NCBI GenBank assembly: GCA_021741585.1 | Contig: JAIOXN010000001.1 | Coordinates: forward strand, 372,001-436,000 | DNA length: 64,000 nucleotides | Source: Aquiluna sp. | GTDB taxonomy: Bacteria > Actinomycetota > Actinomycetes > Actinomycetales > Microbacteriaceae | Direction: 5' to 3' | Shown here: one piece after another, positions 33,959-44,382 of the stretch | Numbering within the stretch: position 1 is the first letter of the stretch | How the letters are laid out: each line of letters opens with the position of its first letter | Notes under the pieces: model-generated | The model's database searches: none | What the model was told of the DNA's origin: nothing | What the model saw: only the letters and a program-made list of their open reading frames with translations | Position numbers and translations under genes: made by a program

Positions 33959-35065
33959 TTAGCCTAAACCATTTTGAAGGCGGTCTGCAGCTCGACTAAT
34001 TTCTGCATCAGTCGCAGTAATTGAGAACCGAACAAAGTTGGCCCCGGCATGGCCGTAGAACTCACCCGGAACGGCAATAATGCCTATTTTGGCCAGTTCA
34101 TCTATCGTCTCCCAGCAAGGCTTTGAGTTCGTTGCCCAAAGGTATAAGCCTGCATTGGAATCCACAATCTCAAATCCAGCTGCAATAAGTGCAGGGAGCA
34201 AGATATTTCTGCGTCTTCGGTAAATTTCTTTTTGAGCCAAGACGTGAGAATGGTCCCCGAGCGCTGCCGAGATAGCTTTTTGCACTGGCATTGGAACCAT
34301 CATCCCCGAGTGCATTCTTAGATTCACAAGACCCTTGATTAGCGCTGCATCACCGGCAGCAAAAGCGGCTCTGTATCCGGCCAAATTAGATTGTTTTGAC
34401 AGTGAGTAAATACTCAAAATATTATGAATATCGCCGCCGGTGACTTCAGGGTCAAGAATGCAGGGTATGTAGTCTTCGAATTCTGGGCCCCAGCCCATCT
34501 CGGCGTAGCACTCATCATTGACGATGACCGCGCCTAATTCACGCGCCCTAGCGATAGCACGCTTGAGGTTACTTACGCTCGAAACCGCTCCGTTTGGATT
34601 CCCTGGGCTATTTAACCAAACCAACTTGGTGTTTTCGGGCCACTCATCAGGCTCATCGCTTTCAATCAATTCGGCCCCAGCGAAAGCAGCTCCGACTTGA
34701 TATGCGGTGTAAGCAAGTCGTGGTTGAACCACTGCATCTCCCTTGCCAAGACCTAGCATCAGTGGCAATAGGGAGATAAATTCTTTGGAACCGATTGTAA
34801 GAAGAATGTCTTCGGGGGTTAATCCGGGGCTTTTTCTCCGACGGCCGTACCAATCAGACACCGCTTTTCGAGCCGATAGTTCTCCCCAGGTTGTGGGGTA
34901 GCCGGGAGCATCCGATGCATCATCAAGTGCTTGCTGGATTAGTTCTGGGGTTGGATCAATTGGATTTCCGACAGAAAGGTCTATTGGACCTTCTGGGAAA
35001 TTTGCAGCCTTTTGACGAAAAGGTTTTAACTTTTCCCAAGGGTATTCGGGCAATCGATCAAACAA
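33959..35065 (-). CDS. dapC: Succinyldiaminopimelate transaminase DapC
   Basis: 368-residue class I/II PLP aminotransferase. SLSKQSNLAGYR carries the PLP lysine; NSPGNPNG and NDECYAEMGW are the cofactor-binding motifs. The pairing directly after fdxA is the characteristic actinobacterial arrangement, which is why I name DapC (lysine/diaminopimelate synthesis) over a generic aminotransferase. The start appears to be TTG 35065, two bases after the fdxA stop; the ribosome site is weak. Confidence 0.9.
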   Translation of the reverse strand: MFDRLPEYPWEKLKPFRQKAANFPEGPIDLSVGNPIDPTPELIQQALDDASDAPGYPTTWGELSARKAVSDWYGRRRKSPGLTPEDILLTIGSKEFISLLPLMLGLGKGDAVVQPRLAYTAYQVGAAFAGAELIESDEPDEWPENTKLVWLNSPGNPNGAVSSVSNLKRAIARARELGAVIVNDECYAEMGWGPEFEDYIPCILDPEVTGGDIHNILSIYSLSKQSNLAGYRAAFAAGDAALIKGLVNLRMHSGMMVPMPVQKAISAALGDHSHVLAQKEIYRRRRNILLPALIAAGFEIVDSNAGLYLWATNSKPCWETIDELAKIGIIAVPGEFYGHAGANFVRFSITATDAEISRAADRLQNGLG

Positions 35066-35067
35066 AA

Positions 35068-35385
35068 CTAAGCCTGTGGTGGAAGCGCCGAAACTATGGC
35101 GTGATCTCCCGGAATCGGGCCGACTTTAGCTGCCCCACCTGGAGAGCCAACTTCGATGAAGAAATCGACGTTTGCCTTGTAGTACTCAGACCATTGCCCA
35201 GGGAGGTCGTCTTCGTAATAAATGGCTTCAACCGGGCAAACCGGCTCACAGGCACCGCAATCCACGCATTCATCGGGGTGAATGTAGAGCATCCTGTCAC
35301 CCTCGTAGATGCAGTCAACTGGACATTCGTCAATACAAGCCTTGTCCTTGACGTCGACGCAAGGAAGAGCAATTACATAAGTCAT
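35068..35385 (-). CDS. fdxA: Seven-iron ferredoxin FdxA
   Basis: 105 residues. Two cluster motifs are visible: [17 protein letters not shown] for the 3Fe-4S site region and [12 protein letters not shown] for the 4Fe-4S cluster. Small soluble electron carrier. A weak promoter (TTGCCA, 17 bases, TAAATG) lies in the 83-base gap to ftsY. Confidence 0.96.
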   Translation of the reverse strand: MTYVIALPCVDVKDKACIDECPVDCIYEGDRMLYIHPDECVDCGACEPVCPVEAIYYEDDLPGQWSEYYKANVDFFIEVGSPGGAAKVGPIPGDHAIVSALPPQA

Positions 35386-35468
35386 GTTGCTAGCTAACTC
35401 TCATTTAGGGTTTTGAATTTCCTGTGGCAATTATTGCAGGCGATTTTCCCAGCTCTGCATGGACACTG

Positions 35469-36575
35469 CTAATTCGACTTTTTGTGGGCAACCAGACCCT
35501 TGGCAAATTCCTCTGCTGAGAAAAATGCAAAGTCATTTACACCCTCGCCGACTCCAACAAGCTTGATGGGGATATCCAATTCCTTCTGAAGCGAATACAA
35601 GATTCCGCCCTTTGCCGTGCCATCCAATTTGGTCAAGACAATGCCGGTAACATCTGCCACCTCGGTAAACGCCTTTGCCTGAGCCATGGCGTTTTGCCCT
35701 GTTGTTGCATCAATTACCAACAAAACCTCAGAAATTTGGGCTTGTTTTTCTATCGCGCGGCGAATCTTTCCAAGCTCGTCCATCAAGTCTTTTTTATTTT
35801 GGAGGCGCCCCGCTGTGTCGATGATCGCGATGTCTGCGTCTTCTTTGATTGCAAGTTCAACGGTTTGATAGGCAACCGATGCCGGGTCCTGACCTTCTTT
35901 TTCAGGTCGAACAATCTTGGCTTCAGCGCGTTTTGCCCATGTTTCTAATTGCTCAACAGCCGCCGCCCTGAAGGTGTCTGCCGCACCTAGAACCACATTC
36001 CAATCGCCATCTTTTAGCCAGCGAGAGAGCTTTCCAATGGTTGTTGTTTTTCCCGCACCGTTGACCCCAACCACCAGAAAAACATAAGGAAGCTTTCCGG
36101 TAGAAAGATTTAGCCCCGAATCCTCCCTAGTGAGTCGCTGAGTGAGCTGGTCCTTTAGGAGCAGCCTTAGCTCGGCATCTGTTGAGGCTCCTAATTTATT
36201 GGCAGCCGCTCTGAGGTTTTCTGTTACCTCGATTGCAGTGTCAAGGCCGAAATCGGCACGAATAAGAATGTCTTCCAGATCCTCCAGTTCAACCGTCGAA
36301 CTGAAAAGGGAGCGAATGCCATCTCCCAGGTCTCGCTTTGGAAGCTCGACTTCGACTACCTGAGAAATTGATCTCTCTTCGTCGGGTACCGCGAGCGCCG
36401 AAGTAATTGCGGCGACGGCTTGATCTTCAATAACTTCCGGAACTAAAACATCTGTTTCTTGGAAATGCGTTGATTGATCTTCAGTGACTAGAGCTTCTAC
36501 TTCTTGCAGAGATTCTGGTTCAATTTCTACTACTTCGGACTGCGAACCGCGAAGCCTCTTGAGGAATTTGAACAC
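35469..36575 (-). CDS. ftsY: SRP receptor FtsY
   Basis: 368 residues. An acidic, poorly conserved N-terminal A region (~1-75), then the NG domain: GVNGAGKTTTIGKLSRWL, DTAGRLQNKKDLMDEL, and TKLDGTAKGG. Partner of Ffh at the membrane. The GTG start overlaps the smc stop as TAGTG, so smc-ftsY are one transcript, the usual order. Confidence 0.97.
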   Translation of the reverse strand: MFKFLKRLRGSQSEVVEIEPESLQEVEALVTEDQSTHFQETDVLVPEVIEDQAVAAITSALAVPDEERSISQVVEVELPKRDLGDGIRSLFSSTVELEDLEDILIRADFGLDTAIEVTENLRAAANKLGASTDAELRLLLKDQLTQRLTREDSGLNLSTGKLPYVFLVVGVNGAGKTTTIGKLSRWLKDGDWNVVLGAADTFRAAAVEQLETWAKRAEAKIVRPEKEGQDPASVAYQTVELAIKEDADIAIIDTAGRLQNKKDLMDELGKIRRAIEKQAQISEVLLVIDATTGQNAMAQAKAFTEVADVTGIVLTKLDGTAKGGILYSLQKELDIPIKLVGVGEGVNDFAFFSAEEFAKGLVAHKKSN

Positions 36576-39500
36576 TAGGCGCTCTTCTCTAATTTCTGTC
36601 CCACAACAGCACTCATGCCATCTTGTCTCATTGAGACACCATAAAGAGCATCAGCAATCTCCATGGTGCGCTTTTGGTGAGTAACAATAATCAGCTGAGA
36701 AGACTGTCGAAGTGTTTCTACAACCTGGAGGAGTCTGCCCAGGTTGGCGTCATCAAGAGCGGCCTCAACTTCGTCAAGGACATAGAACGGGCTAGGCCTT
36801 GCCTTGAAGATTGCTATCAGTAGGGCAACGGCCGCAAGGGATCGCTCACCTCCGGAAAGCAGAGACATCCTCTCGATCCTCTTACCAGCAGGACGCACGG
36901 ATACTTCTACACCGGTTGCTAATAGATCATCCGGCTCAGTGAGTGAAATGGACCCCGTGCCACCCGGGAACAGAATCGGGAAGATTTTCTCAAATTCACG
37001 CTTGGTGTCTTCAAAGGCTGCAGCAAAAATACTCTGCATCTTTGAATCTAGGTCCTTGATGATGCCCATCAAGTCCGCCCTTGCCTTTGCCAAGTCCTCT
37101 AACTGTTCAGCAAGGTACTTGTGTCGCTCTTCTAAAGCTGCAAACTCTTCAAGGGCAAGCGGGTTGAAAGATCCCAACTGAGAAAGCTTGGCTTCTGCCT
37201 GTCGGAGTGATTTTTCGAGCTCTTCTCGAGTCTCTTCGTTGACTGGGAATTCTTCTAACAAAATGGTGAGGTCCAGTGACAACTCGCTGCTGACCCGCTC
37301 GGTCAAATTTGCCATATTGAGCTTTAGCTCATGGTTGCGCATCTCAACCTCGTGCACACCTTGATTCAGCTCCAAAAGACGAGTTTCCAATACGGCAGCC
37401 TGAGATCTCAGTTGTGAGAGCCTCTCGGTCCTTTGAATCCTTTGAGCTTCTAGGTCTCTGACTTTTACCCTAATTGCACCAGCGAGCTTTTCCGTCAATG
37501 CAATTGCACTTGGAAGCTGGCTAAGCGCCTGCGTGGCACTTTCGACTTGAAGGACCTTCTGAGCATTAATTGCACGATCACGTTCAGCAGCAGCATTCGC
37601 CTCATTGAGTCGACCCTTGGTTGTAGCCACCATTTTTGATGCGTTTATTCTGCGCTCGGAAAGTGTCCCTGCCAATACTCGAAGCTCTAACTCCTGCGAT
37701 CTCGCTGCATCCAGGGCAACTGTGAGACTGGAACGTTCCGCCTCGTTGGCAGCCAGAGTTGCCACTGGGGGCAAGTCGGCAAGTTCCTGCTTGGCTTCAG
37801 CAAGTTCCGCTTGCACCTTCACTTGGTTAGAAAGCAATGTTTCACTGTCTCTATCCAAGCGAGAAATTTCTACATTGGCTGAATCAATCTGAGCAATGAG
37901 GCGGCCGGCCCTCTCGGCCCTGGCCGCAAGTTCTGCATCGTGCTGCTGGAGGGTAGCGAGGGCGTCCCGCACCTGGATGCCGGAAGTCGTTAGATTCTCT
38001 TTGGCAATTTCCAGCGCCTCGGTCAACTTCTCAATGTCTTTGGCCAGCTCCACCAATCTTGAATTGGCGGCATCGCGCTCAGCACTTAGTTCGAGGTTGG
38101 ACGGCTGCTTGGTTCCACCACCACGAACCACGGACTCTGAGACAAAATCGCCAGCTTTAGTGATGACGCTAATGTTGCCAAGACTTCCGGCTTCAATGGC
38201 CGCCAGGGCTTTTTCAAGAGACTCGGCGATGTAAATCCCACTCAACACCTTGATCACCGCATCCGGGGCTGAGACAACCGAGCTAGCGGAAACCAAACCG
38301 GGCAGCGTTGGATCCGCAGGCGTCTTCCCTTGGGGTTTAGAGATTAGAAACTCAGCCCTACCAAGACCTTCAGTCTTGAGGTAGTTCAAGGCGGCAATCG
38401 CCTGCTCCTTGCTTTCCACAACAATTGCATCTGCAAGTGTCCCGAGTGCAACGGCAATTGCGGTTTCATATCCCTTTTCGATTGAGATTGATTCTGCCAA
38501 TAGCCCCTTAATTCCGGAGAGCTTCGCCTTTCTCACATCTTGAGAACCATCGTTCTGCTCAAGCGATAATCCCAGAGCGGAATGCCTTGCAGCGACAGCG
38601 TCTCGCTCGCGCTCAGCGCGATGGAGTTCCTCTCTCGCGGCTTCAAGCTTTTCCCGCGCTTGAGACTCTTTGTTCTGAGCCTTGTCGAAACTTTCGCGAA
38701 GATCAGAATCGGAAAGATCCTCGGATTCTGGAGCAATCTCGCGCTTTTCCAAGTCCAATTGCGCGATTCGCGCAGCAATTTCGACTTTTGTCTCGGCAAC
38801 TTTCGCCAGTTGGGCAGATAGTCCGTCGAGCTTGCTCTCTGCGATGGAAACCAGACTTTGGAGTCTTGCTTGATTTCGCTCAGCTGCTTCGATGGAGCTT
38901 CTCTGACGCAATAGCTCAGCCTCGAAGTTTGCCAGAGCAGCAGATGCGGCTTCCCTGGCTTCCTCCCTTTGAACTAACGATTCCGCAATTTCTTCGAATT
39001 CAGATTCAAGATTTTGCAGTTCACCCTCAGCCATAGCCAGCTGTGCGGTCAGATCCGAAACTTCAATCTCTCTCGAGGAAAATTCTTGTTGACCCAAAAG
39101 TGAAACTCTTTGCTGTGCCAGGTTCTGCAAGCTACGCAACTTGGATTCGGCTGATTCATATCCAAAAAGTCGTTGTCGCAATTGATCTAGCTCTGAGGAG
39201 ACCAGCTGGGTCTCTAAATCTTGGATTGCTGATCTGGTTGAAGACAATTGAGATTGAGCATACGAGGACTCAGCTCTTCTCTCATTTTCGCTCTTGGAAT
39301 CAAGCTCAAGCTGTTGTTGCAAAGCGCGAATTTGGAATGCATAAAGCTTTGCTTTAGCCTCTCGTGCGATAGAACCAATTTGCTGTGCCTGGCGCGCAAC
39401 ATCGGCTTGCCTGCCAAGCGGTTTGAGATTTCTTCTGAGCTCGGCAGTGAGATCCTGCAGGCGAACTAAATTCACCTGCATGGCATCTAATTTGCGCTCG

Positions 39501-40030
39501 GTTTTTTCCTTGCGACGACGATATTTGAGAATACCGGCAGCTTCTTCCACAAACGCTCGGCGTTCAACCGGATTGGCTTTAAGGACGTTATCGAGTTGCC
39601 CCTGACCAACGATGACGTGCATTTCGCGCCCGAGACCGGTGTCACTTAGAAGCTCTTGAACATCAAGCAACCGGCATGACTCGCCATTGATGGCATATTC
39701 ACTTGCTCCGTTGCGGAAGAGCACTCGGGAGATCGTGACCTCGGCATATTCAATAGGCAGTGCACCGTCAGCGTTGTCGATTGTTAGCTGAACTTCAGCC
39801 CTACCAAGCGGACCTTTAGTTGCAGTTCCAGCAAAAATGACATCTTCCATTTTGCCGCCACGCAGCGTCTTAGCGCCCTGCTCCCCCATAACCCAAGCCA
39901 ATGCATCCACCACGTTGGATTTACCAGATCCGTTGGGGCCAACGACACAGGTAATCCCAGGCTCTAAAACCAAAGTGGTTGGCTGGGCAAAAGATTTGAA
40001 ACCCTTGAGGGTGATGCTCTTTAGATGCAA
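36575..40030 (-). CDS. smc: Chromosome segregation ATPase SMC
   Basis: 1151 residues. N-terminal ATPase half with VVGPNGSGKSNVVDALAWV, a long coiled coil (~165-480), a hinge (~490-640, GIKGLLAESISIEKGYE), the return coiled coil, and the C-terminal half with LSGGERSLAAVALL and FYVLDEVEAALDD. Condenses and aligns chromosome arms with ScpAB (not in window). The start is TTG 40030, with GGGGTGA seven bases upstream. Confidence 0.97.
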   Translation of the reverse strand: MHLKSITLKGFKSFAQPTTLVLEPGITCVVGPNGSGKSNVVDALAWVMGEQGAKTLRGGKMEDVIFAGTATKGPLGRAEVQLTIDNADGALPIEYAEVTISRVLFRNGASEYAINGESCRLLDVQELLSDTGLGREMHVIVGQGQLDNVLKANPVERRAFVEEAAGILKYRRRKEKTERKLDAMQVNLVRLQDLTAELRRNLKPLGRQADVARQAQQIGSIAREAKAKLYAFQIRALQQQLELDSKSENERRAESSYAQSQLSSTRSAIQDLETQLVSSELDQLRQRLFGYESAESKLRSLQNLAQQRVSLLGQQEFSSREIEVSDLTAQLAMAEGELQNLESEFEEIAESLVQREEAREAASAALANFEAELLRQRSSIEAAERNQARLQSLVSIAESKLDGLSAQLAKVAETKVEIAARIAQLDLEKREIAPESEDLSDSDLRESFDKAQNKESQAREKLEAAREELHRAERERDAVAARHSALGLSLEQNDGSQDVRKAKLSGIKGLLAESISIEKGYETAIAVALGTLADAIVVESKEQAIAALNYLKTEGLGRAEFLISKPQGKTPADPTLPGLVSASSVVSAPDAVIKVLSGIYIAESLEKALAAIEAGSLGNISVITKAGDFVSESVVRGGGTKQPSNLELSAERDAANSRLVELAKDIEKLTEALEIAKENLTTSGIQVRDALATLQQHDAELAARAERAGRLIAQIDSANVEISRLDRDSETLLSNQVKVQAELAEAKQELADLPPVATLAANEAERSSLTVALDAARSQELELRVLAGTLSERRINASKMVATTKGRLNEANAAAERDRAINAQKVLQVESATQALSQLPSAIALTEKLAGAIRVKVRDLEAQRIQRTERLSQLRSQAAVLETRLLELNQGVHEVEMRNHELKLNMANLTERVSSELSLDLTILLEEFPVNEETREELEKSLRQAEAKLSQLGSFNPLALEEFAALEERHKYLAEQLEDLAKARADLMGIIKDLDSKMQSIFAAAFEDTKREFEKIFPILFPGGTGSISLTEPDDLLATGVEVSVRPAGKRIERMSLLSGGERSLAAVALLIAIFKARPSPFYVLDEVEAALDDANLGRLLQVVETLRQSSQLIIVTHQKRTMEIADALYGVSMRQDGMSAVVGQKLEKSA

Positions 40031-40208
40031 GCTCCATCACCCCTTTCTTCTGACAGATAAGACTACCCAATAGGGAAGTCGCAATTTCTCATTTGACCAG
40101 GTTGCTACATGAACCGAGCATCAATTGATGGCTGATTCTCGGGCCTTGGGCTAGAATTGAGAGGTTGCCCAATTCTTGGCCACCTGATTCCCAAAGAGAT
40201 AAATTTTT

Positions 40209-42116
40209 ATGAAGAACAATGACCTGCTTAGAAATGTTGCCATCGTCGCTCACGTAGACCACGGTAAGACCACTCTCGTAGATGCGATGTTGCGTCAAAC
40301 CGGTGCATTTTCTGCACACGCTGCAGTAGATGAGCGCGTAATGGACTCTGGCGACCTGGAGCGCGAAAAGGGCATCACGATTCTTGCCAAGAACACCGCT
40401 GTTGCATACGCGGGTCCAGCAGCACAGGGCAAGTCAATCACCATCAACGTTATTGACACCCCAGGTCACGCCGACTTTGGCGGCGAGGTGGAGCGCGGTC
40501 TATCTATGGTGGATGGCGTCGTGCTTCTAGTGGATGCTTCTGAAGGACCACTGCCGCAAACTCGATTCGTGTTGCGCAAGGCCCTGGAGGCTCAGCTACC
40601 CGTTATTTTGCTAGTCAACAAGACTGACCGTCCAGATGCTCGCATCGATGAAGTGGTCGAGGAAAGCCACGACCTACTTCTTGGACTGGCATCTGATCTT
40701 CATGACACCGTGCCGGATCTTGACGTTGACTCAATCCTCGATCTTCCAGTCATCTATGCATCAGGTCGCGCAGGCCGGGCATCACTGAACAAGCCTGCCG
40801 ATGGTCAGCTTCCAGACTCAGAAGACCTAGAACCGCTTTTTGAAGCGATCTTGAAGTACATTCCATCCCCAAGCTATGAAGAAGGTGCTCCACTTCAGGC
40901 TCACGTGACCAACCTGGATGCATCACCGTTCCTAGGACGCCTTGCCCTTCTTCGTATTTACAACGGTGAACTTAAAAAGGGTCAGCAAGTCGCATGGGTG
41001 CGCCAAGATGGCACCACTCAGACCGTGAAAATTACAGAATTGCTCGGAACCAAGGCGCTAGAGCGTCTTCCGATCGATAAGGCTGGTCCTGGTGACATTG
41101 TTGCCGTTGCAGGCATCGAAGAGATCACCATTGGTGAGTCCCTGTGCGATATAAACGACGTTCGCCCACTTCCACTTATCAAAGTTGACGATCCTGCAAT
41201 CTCGATGACCATTGGAATCAACACCTCTCCTATGGCAGGACGCGTCAAGGGAGCAAAGGTAACCGCGAGATTGGTAAAGGACCGTCTAGACCGCGAACTT
41301 ATCGGTAACGTCTCGATCAAAGTTTTGCCGACTGAGCGTCCAGATGCCTGGGAAGTTCAGGGCCGTGGCGAGCTAGCTCTAGCAATCCTGGTTGAGCAAA
41401 TGCGCCGTGAAGGATATGAGCTAACCGTAGGAAAGCCACAGGTAGTTACCAAGAAGATTGACGGCAAGGTTCACGAGCCTGTTGAAGAACTAATCATTGA
41501 CACCCCAGAGGAGTTCCTAGGGTCAGTTACCCAGTTACTTGCTGCACGCAAGGGGCGCATGACAAACATGACCAACAACGGAACTGGTTGGGTTCGTATC
41601 GAATTCAAGGTACCTTCTCGCGGTCTGATTGGATTCCGCACGGAATTTCTAACCACCACCAAGGGTGCTGGAATTGCCAATGCATTGGCTGCAGGTTACG
41701 AGCCATGGGCTGGCCCAATCGTGACCCGTCAGAACGGTTCTATGGTTGCCGATCGCGCCGGTGTAGCAACTCCGTTTGCGATGATTGCGCTCCAGGAGCG
41801 CGGTGCCTTCTTTGTCGAACCAACTTCTGAGGTTTACGCAGGAATGGTTGTTGGCGAAAACTCTCGTGCTGACGATATGGAAGTCAACATCACCAAGGAG
41901 AAGCAGCTCACCAACATGCGCGCAGCCTCCGCAGACAACTTTGTTGGACTCACCCCTCCAAAGAAGCTTTCGCTTGAGGAGTGCTTGGAGTTTGCCCGCG
42001 AAGATGAGTGCGTCGAGGTTACCCCTGAGGCAACTCGCATCCGCAAGCTTGAACTAGATCCGAATGCACGCGCAAGGGCGGCAGCAGCTAGAAAGCGCGC
42101 TAGCGCCGATAAATAA
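40209..42116 (+). CDS. typA: Translational GTPase TypA/BipA
   Basis: 635 residues. Ribosome-associated GTPase for 50S assembly and stress growth. GTPase motifs: [31 protein letters not shown]-like domains III/V and the BipA C-terminal domain follow. ATG 40209 has AAAGAGAT upstream. It is divergent from smc across 178 bases that contain a possible -10 (TAGAAT, ~40152) but no clear -35. Only three bases separate its stop from the convergent ABC ATPase gene. Confidence 0.96.
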   Translation: MKNNDLLRNVAIVAHVDHGKTTLVDAMLRQTGAFSAHAAVDERVMDSGDLEREKGITILAKNTAVAYAGPAAQGKSITINVIDTPGHADFGGEVERGLSMVDGVVLLVDASEGPLPQTRFVLRKALEAQLPVILLVNKTDRPDARIDEVVEESHDLLLGLASDLHDTVPDLDVDSILDLPVIYASGRAGRASLNKPADGQLPDSEDLEPLFEAILKYIPSPSYEEGAPLQAHVTNLDASPFLGRLALLRIYNGELKKGQQVAWVRQDGTTQTVKITELLGTKALERLPIDKAGPGDIVAVAGIEEITIGESLCDINDVRPLPLIKVDDPAISMTIGINTSPMAGRVKGAKVTARLVKDRLDRELIGNVSIKVLPTERPDAWEVQGRGELALAILVEQMRREGYELTVGKPQVVTKKIDGKVHEPVEELIIDTPEEFLGSVTQLLAARKGRMTNMTNNGTGWVRIEFKVPSRGLIGFRTEFLTTTKGAGIANALAAGYEPWAGPIVTRQNGSMVADRAGVATPFAMIALQERGAFFVEPTSEVYAGMVVGENSRADDMEVNITKEKQLTNMRAASADNFVGLTPPKKLSLEECLEFAREDECVEVTPEATRIRKLELDPNARARAAAARKRASADK

Positions 42117-42119
42117 GAG

Positions 42120-43769
42120 CTAGTGAGTCGCTCTCGCTGCTCTTCTGGCTTTTTGTTCTGCTGGATCTGGCACTGGAACTGCAGCGATTAGCTTCTTGGT
42201 GTACTCATGCAGTGGGTTGCGCAGAATTTGATCCCTGTCGCCTTGTTCAACAATCACGCCATGCTGCATAACCGCAATGCGATCGCTTAGTAGATCGACA
42301 ACGGCCAAATCGTGAGAGATAAACAAGGTTGCAAACTGCAGCTCCTTCTGAATCTCCTGAAGCAACTCAAGAACTCTGGCCTGCACCGAAACATCTAGCG
42401 CGCTAGTTGGCTCATCCGCAACTAAAAGCTTTGGAGACAGAGCAAGTGCACGTGCGATACCAACACGTTGACGTTGACCACCGGAAAGCTCATGCGGGTA
42501 GCGATTGCGATATTCCTTTGGAAGCTCCACCATGTCCAGTAATTCGGAAACTCGATTGGTTCTTCCAGGCTCATTTTGCCCAGCCAATAAAAGCGGCTCG
42601 GCAATTGACTGCCCGATTGGCCAACGTGGGTTCAGCGAAGATCCCGGATCCTGGAAAACTATTCCGATATTTCTGCGAACTTCCATCAGATCTGCCTTGG
42701 AAACATTCACCATGGACTTGCCTGAAATTTCAATATTTCCGCTCTTAACGGGCAGAAGTCCAACCACAACACGTCCAATGGTGGTCTTTCCCGAGCCTGA
42801 TTCTCCGACAAGACCAAGGACTTCACCAGGATAGATTTCAAGCGAAGCGCTCTGTACTGCCTTGAAGGCCGGGACTTTGCCGCGCTTTGGATATTCGATG
42901 TCAACAGCCTCAAGGCGCAAAGTTGGTTGGACATTCTCTCGAGCTATCGCGGCGCGACCCTGCGCTTGAGCGGCGCCCAAGTGAGGGACGGCAGCTAGCA
43001 AATCCTTGGTGTATTGGTTCGACGGATCATTAAAAATCTTGTCGGTTGTTCCCGTTTCGAGGACAACACCATCTTTCATGACGATCATGTTGTCGCTTAG
43101 GTCGGCAACAACACCCATGTCGTGCGTAATCAGAATGACAGCCGAGTTCAAACGTTGCTTCAGGTTTCTCAACAGGTCGAGGATTTCCGCCTGAACCGTG
43201 ACATCAAGGGCCGTGGTTGGCTCATCTGCAATTAGCAATAGCGGATCGCATGAAATCGATTGAGCAATCATTGCCCTCTGGCGCTGGCCACCAGATAGTT
43301 GATGCGGGTAGGAGTTGAATGCCTTCTCGGGATCGGGCAATTCCACCATGTTCAATAGCTCTAAGGCGCGGGTCTTTGCTTGAGCTTTAGTCATCCTCGG
43401 GTAATGGACCTGAAGGGCTTCTACGATTTGAAAACCAATTGTGTAAACCGGGTTCAATGCAGTCATCGGCTCCTGGAAGATGACAGCGATGTCCTTGCCT
43501 CGGATTTCACGCAAGCGCTTTTTGGACGCACCGATCAACTCTTCACCTTGAAGTAAGACTGATCCGCTCGCTCTACCGTTGACAGGTAATAGACCAAGAA
43601 GGCTCATAGCTGTTGTGGATTTTCCAGAACCCGACTCACCAACGATGGCAAGCACCTCACCGGGCTTAACTTCAAAATTCACGCCTGAGGCAGCCATGAC
43701 CCATGAGCCATCGACCCAAAAATCTACCGATACCTCGGAGGCTTTAATAATTGCGTTTTGAGATTCCAT
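42120..43769 (-). CDS. Peptide ABC transporter ATPase, DppD-DppF fusion
   Basis: 549 residues with two complete ATPase modules in one chain. Module one (~5-270): GESGSGKST, LSGGQRQRAMIAQ, LLIADEPTTALD. Module two (~285-540): GESGSGKTT, LSGGQRQRVGIARAL, LLVADEPTSALD. Each carries the C-terminal oligopeptide-transporter extension (YTKDLLAAVPH, YTKKLIAAVPV). It serves the permeases encoded at 44383-47013 by location and type. It cannot be on their transcript directly, because an opposite-strand gene lies between; a promoter in the 26-base region before 43769 or within the PH gene is needed. Confidence 0.94.
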   Translation of the reverse strand: MESQNAIIKASEVSVDFWVDGSWVMAASGVNFEVKPGEVLAIVGESGSGKSTTAMSLLGLLPVNGRASGSVLLQGEELIGASKKRLREIRGKDIAVIFQEPMTALNPVYTIGFQIVEALQVHYPRMTKAQAKTRALELLNMVELPDPEKAFNSYPHQLSGGQRQRAMIAQSISCDPLLLIADEPTTALDVTVQAEILDLLRNLKQRLNSAVILITHDMGVVADLSDNMIVMKDGVVLETGTTDKIFNDPSNQYTKDLLAAVPHLGAAQAQGRAAIARENVQPTLRLEAVDIEYPKRGKVPAFKAVQSASLEIYPGEVLGLVGESGSGKTTIGRVVVGLLPVKSGNIEISGKSMVNVSKADLMEVRRNIGIVFQDPGSSLNPRWPIGQSIAEPLLLAGQNEPGRTNRVSELLDMVELPKEYRNRYPHELSGGQRQRVGIARALALSPKLLVADEPTSALDVSVQARVLELLQEIQKELQFATLFISHDLAVVDLLSDRIAVMQHGVIVEQGDRDQILRNPLHEYTKKLIAAVPVPDPAEQKARRAARATH

Positions 43770-43795
43770 TAGGCAAAAACTCCCTTGCGTGCTGG

Positions 43796-44377
43796 ATGAT
43801 TGGAGTCATGCAGATTTTTAATTCCAGATTTGGTCGCGTCATGACTATTGCCACCATCGGCTTGTTGTTGCTGTCTGCATATGTAACAGCCGTGGATGCA
43901 GGTGTTGATGCTCTGGTTTCCACGCTTCCCACCGTTGCCCTGCTTTCCTACATAGTAATTTTGGTCTTCTGGCTCCCCCGGGTAGAAATTGATGAGGGGG
44001 GCGTTCGATTTCGGAACATCTTCAACACGGTTTACATTTCTTGGGCTGCCATCAACCGCATCGACACAAAGTGGGCATTGACGATTTTCACTTCCGATGG
44101 CAAATACTCGGCTTGGAGCGCTAGTGCCCCGGGTCGACATTCGGCTATTTTCGCCACCAAGGACCAAGGTAGCCACCTGCCTGAGAGTTCTTACCTTGCC
44201 GGAACGATTCGCCCTGGAGATTTGATCACGAGCGATTCTGGAGCAGCCGCAGCGGTCATTAGAAGAATCTGGGAAAGCAAACGAGATCAGGCCGGAATTG
44301 CTAGCGTAAGTAAAAAGGTTAACGTCCCCCCCCTGATACTTCTGGGTTTGCTTTTGGCTATCGCTTCGATTTTGTAG
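43796..44377 (+). CDS. PH-domain-like membrane protein
   Basis: 193 residues with two N-terminal membrane segments (VMTIATIGLLLLSAYV and TVALLSYIVILVFWL), a bacterial PH-like beta domain (RVEIDEGGVRFRNIFNTVYISWAAINRID), and a C-terminal hydrophobic helix (LILLGLLLAIASIL). The start could be ATG 43796 or ATG 43808; neither has a well-spaced ribosome site. It lies head-on to dppC with a five-base gap and back to back with the ATPase gene. Function unknown; the family label is structural. Confidence 0.65.
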   Translation: MIGVMQIFNSRFGRVMTIATIGLLLLSAYVTAVDAGVDALVSTLPTVALLSYIVILVFWLPRVEIDEGGVRFRNIFNTVYISWAAINRIDTKWALTIFTSDGKYSAWSASAPGRHSAIFATKDQGSHLPESSYLAGTIRPGDLITSDSGAAAAVIRRIWESKRDQAGIASVSKKVNVPPLILLGLLLAIASIL

Positions 44378-44382
44378 AGACA

